A stretch of DNA of 64,000 nucleotides from an uncultured Desulfobacter sp. GTDB taxonomy: Bacteria > Desulfobacterota > Desulfobacteria > Desulfobacterales > Desulfobacteraceae. The position numbers and the translations under genes were made by a program. The notes beneath the pieces were generated by a model, which was not told the origin of the DNA, did no database searches, and worked only from the letters and a program-made list of their open reading frames with translations. Shown piece by piece: positions 62,209 through 64,000 of the stretch; within the stretch, counting starts at the first letter, position 1; each line of letters opens with the position of its first letter. The stretch spans positions 5,479,666 through 5,543,665 of the forward strand of contig NZ_OY762229.1 of NCBI RefSeq assembly GCF_963665355.1, written 5' to 3'.

Positions 62209-63764
62209 AAGCTTTCCCCGGACTGCCGGAAAGATTTTCCCAAGGCTGGAAAGGCAATGCCGCCATTATCACCCTTCTGGTTCTGATGATGGCCGGATAT
62301 TATTACTGGCAGCTTGGGGCAGCCGAACGTGCCTTTATCGCGCATATGGAAGAAGACGCCCGAATGGTGGCAAATGTCATCGGACTGAACGCAGAACGGG
62401 CACTGCTCTCCCGTAAAATCATCGAACAGGTCATGGAAACCTTTCTGGGAAATACAGCCCGGTTCGTGGCATATTTGGACAATATAGAACCCTTTACTGA
62501 CAAGGAACTTTCCGCATTCGCATCCGAATCCGGCCTTAGCGGCATCAGAATTGTCCGAAAGAACGGGGATGTCCAGGGCCCTGCCAACTGGTTTCCAGCC
62601 GGGGCAAACGCCTGCTCCCGGGAACGGATCTGCCATCTTCCTGTGGCCGGACTCTATCTTTTCTTCTGGCACCAAACCAATGGAACAGGATCTATCCAGC
62701 TGGGGGTCCCTGATGCCCGAATCCTGGAAATGGGAAAACGGGTGGGCCTGGAAACACTTCTCCGGCACCTCCGGGGTCTTGGGGGAATCCGGTATATCCA
62801 TCTAATGTCATCCGACACCAACAGTGCAAAGGCTCCTGAGTTTAAACTGACCGAGGAAACGGCCGAAATCCGCCTTTCCCTTAACCGGGAAGATCTGGTG
62901 GTGGGCATGGAGGCCCGGCATTTTTTTGAACGCCGGGCCCTTTTGAGACATGAGTTTTTTATGTTCACCGGTGTACTGCTCACCCTGGGTTTTTTTTTCT
63001 CATGGATTCTTTTCCGCTATCAGAACTTTTTTTTAAACCAGATTCTGCAATATGAACGAAAACTGGCAAAAGAACAGGAAGACGCTGCCCTGGGGCGGGC
63101 GTCATCTGCCATTACCCACGAAATCAGAAACCCGTTGAATGCCATCAGCATGGGGCTTCAGCGCCTTCAGATTGAGGCGGATGATCTTTGCGAAGAACAT
63201 CGGGTCCTTGTGGAGACCCTGCTGGAAGCAGTCCGGCGCACCGACGGTATTATCCGGGACTTAAAGCGGTATGCCCATCCGGTGGTGCCCCGGCTCAGCC
63301 CGGTTTCTCTACCGGGCATTATAGAAAAGATCCTGACCCTGTACCGCGTCCCCATGGAAGAAGCCGAAATTACAGCTGACCTTCATGTGGATGGGCCGGG
63401 AACGGTTCAGGCTGATCCGGACCTCATCAGCGAAGTGGTCGAAAACCTGGTCAAGAATGCTGTGGAAGCCCAGCCTGGCGGAGGAGATCTCTCCATACGC
63501 ATAAGCAGCCTGGACGCCAAGGTGCAGCTGGCCATGGAAAACGGCGGGTACCCGGGTAGACCTGACGAAATCCACAAAATGACAGAGCCTTATGTCACGA
63601 CCAAAACAAGGGGATCGGGTCTGGGGTTGGCCATCGCAACCCGAATTGCCCGGGCCCATGACGGAAGCCTCCATCTTTTTTCACCTGAACCGGGACGGTT
63701 CCGGGTGTCGATCCTGCTGCCAGTGGACGGTCCCCAACCCCTTACCCGGAAAGAATCTGAATAA
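62196..63764 (+). CDS. Membrane sensor histidine kinase
   Basis: A 522-residue kinase with two membrane helices (about residues 21-40 and 255-277) enclosing a periplasmic sensor region of about 215 residues. The cytoplasmic part has H box SSAITHEIRNPLNAISMGL near 305, N box EVVENLVKNAVEAQPGG near 417, and G2 box TKTRGSGLGLAIATRIARAH near 468; the G1 region reads LAMENGGYPGR, which departs from the usual DNGxG. AGGAAAAATC before the ATG at 62196 supports this start. It precedes a response regulator by 12 bp; together they resemble an NtrB/AtoS-type pair. Confidence 0.92.
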   Translation: MEEIKAFPGLPERFSQGWKGNAAIITLLVLMMAGYYYWQLGAAERAFIAHMEEDARMVANVIGLNAERALLSRKIIEQVMETFLGNTARFVAYLDNIEPFTDKELSAFASESGLSGIRIVRKNGDVQGPANWFPAGANACSRERICHLPVAGLYLFFWHQTNGTGSIQLGVPDARILEMGKRVGLETLLRHLRGLGGIRYIHLMSSDTNSAKAPEFKLTEETAEIRLSLNREDLVVGMEARHFFERRALLRHEFFMFTGVLLTLGFFFSWILFRYQNFFLNQILQYERKLAKEQEDAALGRASSAITHEIRNPLNAISMGLQRLQIEADDLCEEHRVLVETLLEAVRRTDGIIRDLKRYAHPVVPRLSPVSLPGIIEKILTLYRVPMEEAEITADLHVDGPGTVQADPDLISEVVENLVKNAVEAQPGGGDLSIRISSLDAKVQLAMENGGYPGRPDEIHKMTEPYVTTKTRGSGLGLAIATRIARAHDGSLHLFSPEPGRFRVSILLPVDGPQPLTRKESE

Positions 63765-63776
63765 AGGCAGTTGATA

Positions 63777-64000
63777 ATGAATATTTTGATTGTGGACGAT
63801 GAGGCAGATCAGAGGGGATTGCTCAAAGGCTTTCTGGAAAAACAGGGGTATGCAGTAACCGAAGCCGAATCCGGTTCCCAGGCCCTGGCCTGTTTCGGTG
63901 CCGAACCCTTTCAACTGGTCCTGATGGATCACCGGATGCCCAAGATGACCGGAGCTGAGCTGCTGCGTGAAATCAAGGCTATAAATCCCCTGGTCCGTGC
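63777..64000 (+). CDS. Response regulator (partial, 3' end off window)
   Basis: The first 74 codons encode a receiver domain: ILIVDDEADQRGLL, and the phospho-acceptor segment LVLMDHRMPKMTGAELL. The output domain lies beyond the window. Kinase context, and the sigma-54-like promoter with enhancer-type palindromes upstream of this gene group, suggest an NtrC-type activator; this cannot be confirmed here. Confidence 0.9.
   Translation, partial: MNILIVDDEADQRGLLKGFLEKQGYAVTEAESGSQALACFGAEPFQLVLMDHRMPKMTGAELLREIKAINPLVR

Noticed and set aside
1-64000. CRISPR arrays, rRNA and tRNA genes
   Set aside because: No regularly spaced short repeats and no conserved RNA gene sequence was seen on reading either strand; a dedicated search program was not available.

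Overview
The window looks like the chromosome of a sulfate-reducing member of the Desulfobacterota, most likely a Desulfobacteraceae relative such as Desulfobacter. This is an inference from gene content: a DsrE-family protein, a nickel/cobalt ECF importer with NikK/NikL-type partners, a PEP-CTERM protein, DUF2760 and DUF3731-Hsp70 genes, and many sigma-54-type promoters. No rRNA, tRNA or CRISPR array was seen.

Layout. (1) 1-13.4 kb, minus strand: a type VI secretion operon in the order tssJ-K-L-M-A-B-C-hcp-E-F. It runs off the left edge inside tssF, so tssG, tssH and vgrG are not visible. TssM is unusually long, with a tandem-duplicated periplasmic module and a C-terminal SPOR-like domain. 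(2) 13.8-15.4 kb: an STAS/anti-sigma-kinase pair and a Ser/Thr-rich protein of unknown role. (3) 15.6-19.3 kb: a Ni/Co ECF transporter operon (NikK-like, CbiM, NikL-like, CbiQ, CbiO). (4) 19.3-29.4 kb: an accessory zone with a J-domain protein, a broken hipBA locus, a DUF4143 ATPase, a decayed copy of an Hsp70 gene end, and an operon of DUF2760 plus two divergent Hsp70s. (5) 29.8-40 kb: envelope functions, namely a phosphoethanolamine transferase and MFS protein, the pspF/pspABC stress system with a sigma-54 promoter, a LysE exporter, a penicillin-acylase-type hydrolase, and a Bcr-type MFS pump followed by a 45-residue lipoprotein.

(6) 40.3-49 kb: housekeeping genes proB, proA, UPF0182, pepF, trmO and a DUF4405 protein. 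(7) 49.2-52.6 kb: a mobile and AT-rich zone with a complete ISAzo13-type element (inverted repeats, TTA target duplication), a sigma-54-driven PEP-CTERM VWA protein and an IS982-type remnant. (8) 52.7-64 kb: trpB2, a Tat-exported metallophosphatase, a frameshifted metallo-beta-lactamase-fold gene, a hybrid histidine kinase, a TsaA-like remnant, a DsrE protein, a Yip1/DUF3887-DUF2089 pair, and a DUF2202 protein behind palindromes and a sigma-54-like site, followed by a small exported protein, a sensor kinase and a response regulator cut by the right edge.

Candidates for something undescribed: the SPOR-bearing TssM in a T6SS whose TssL lacks a peptidoglycan-binding domain; the DUF2760/double-Hsp70 module with a cysteine-rich insert in one chaperone; and the DUF2202 locus that may be controlled by its own kinase/regulator pair.
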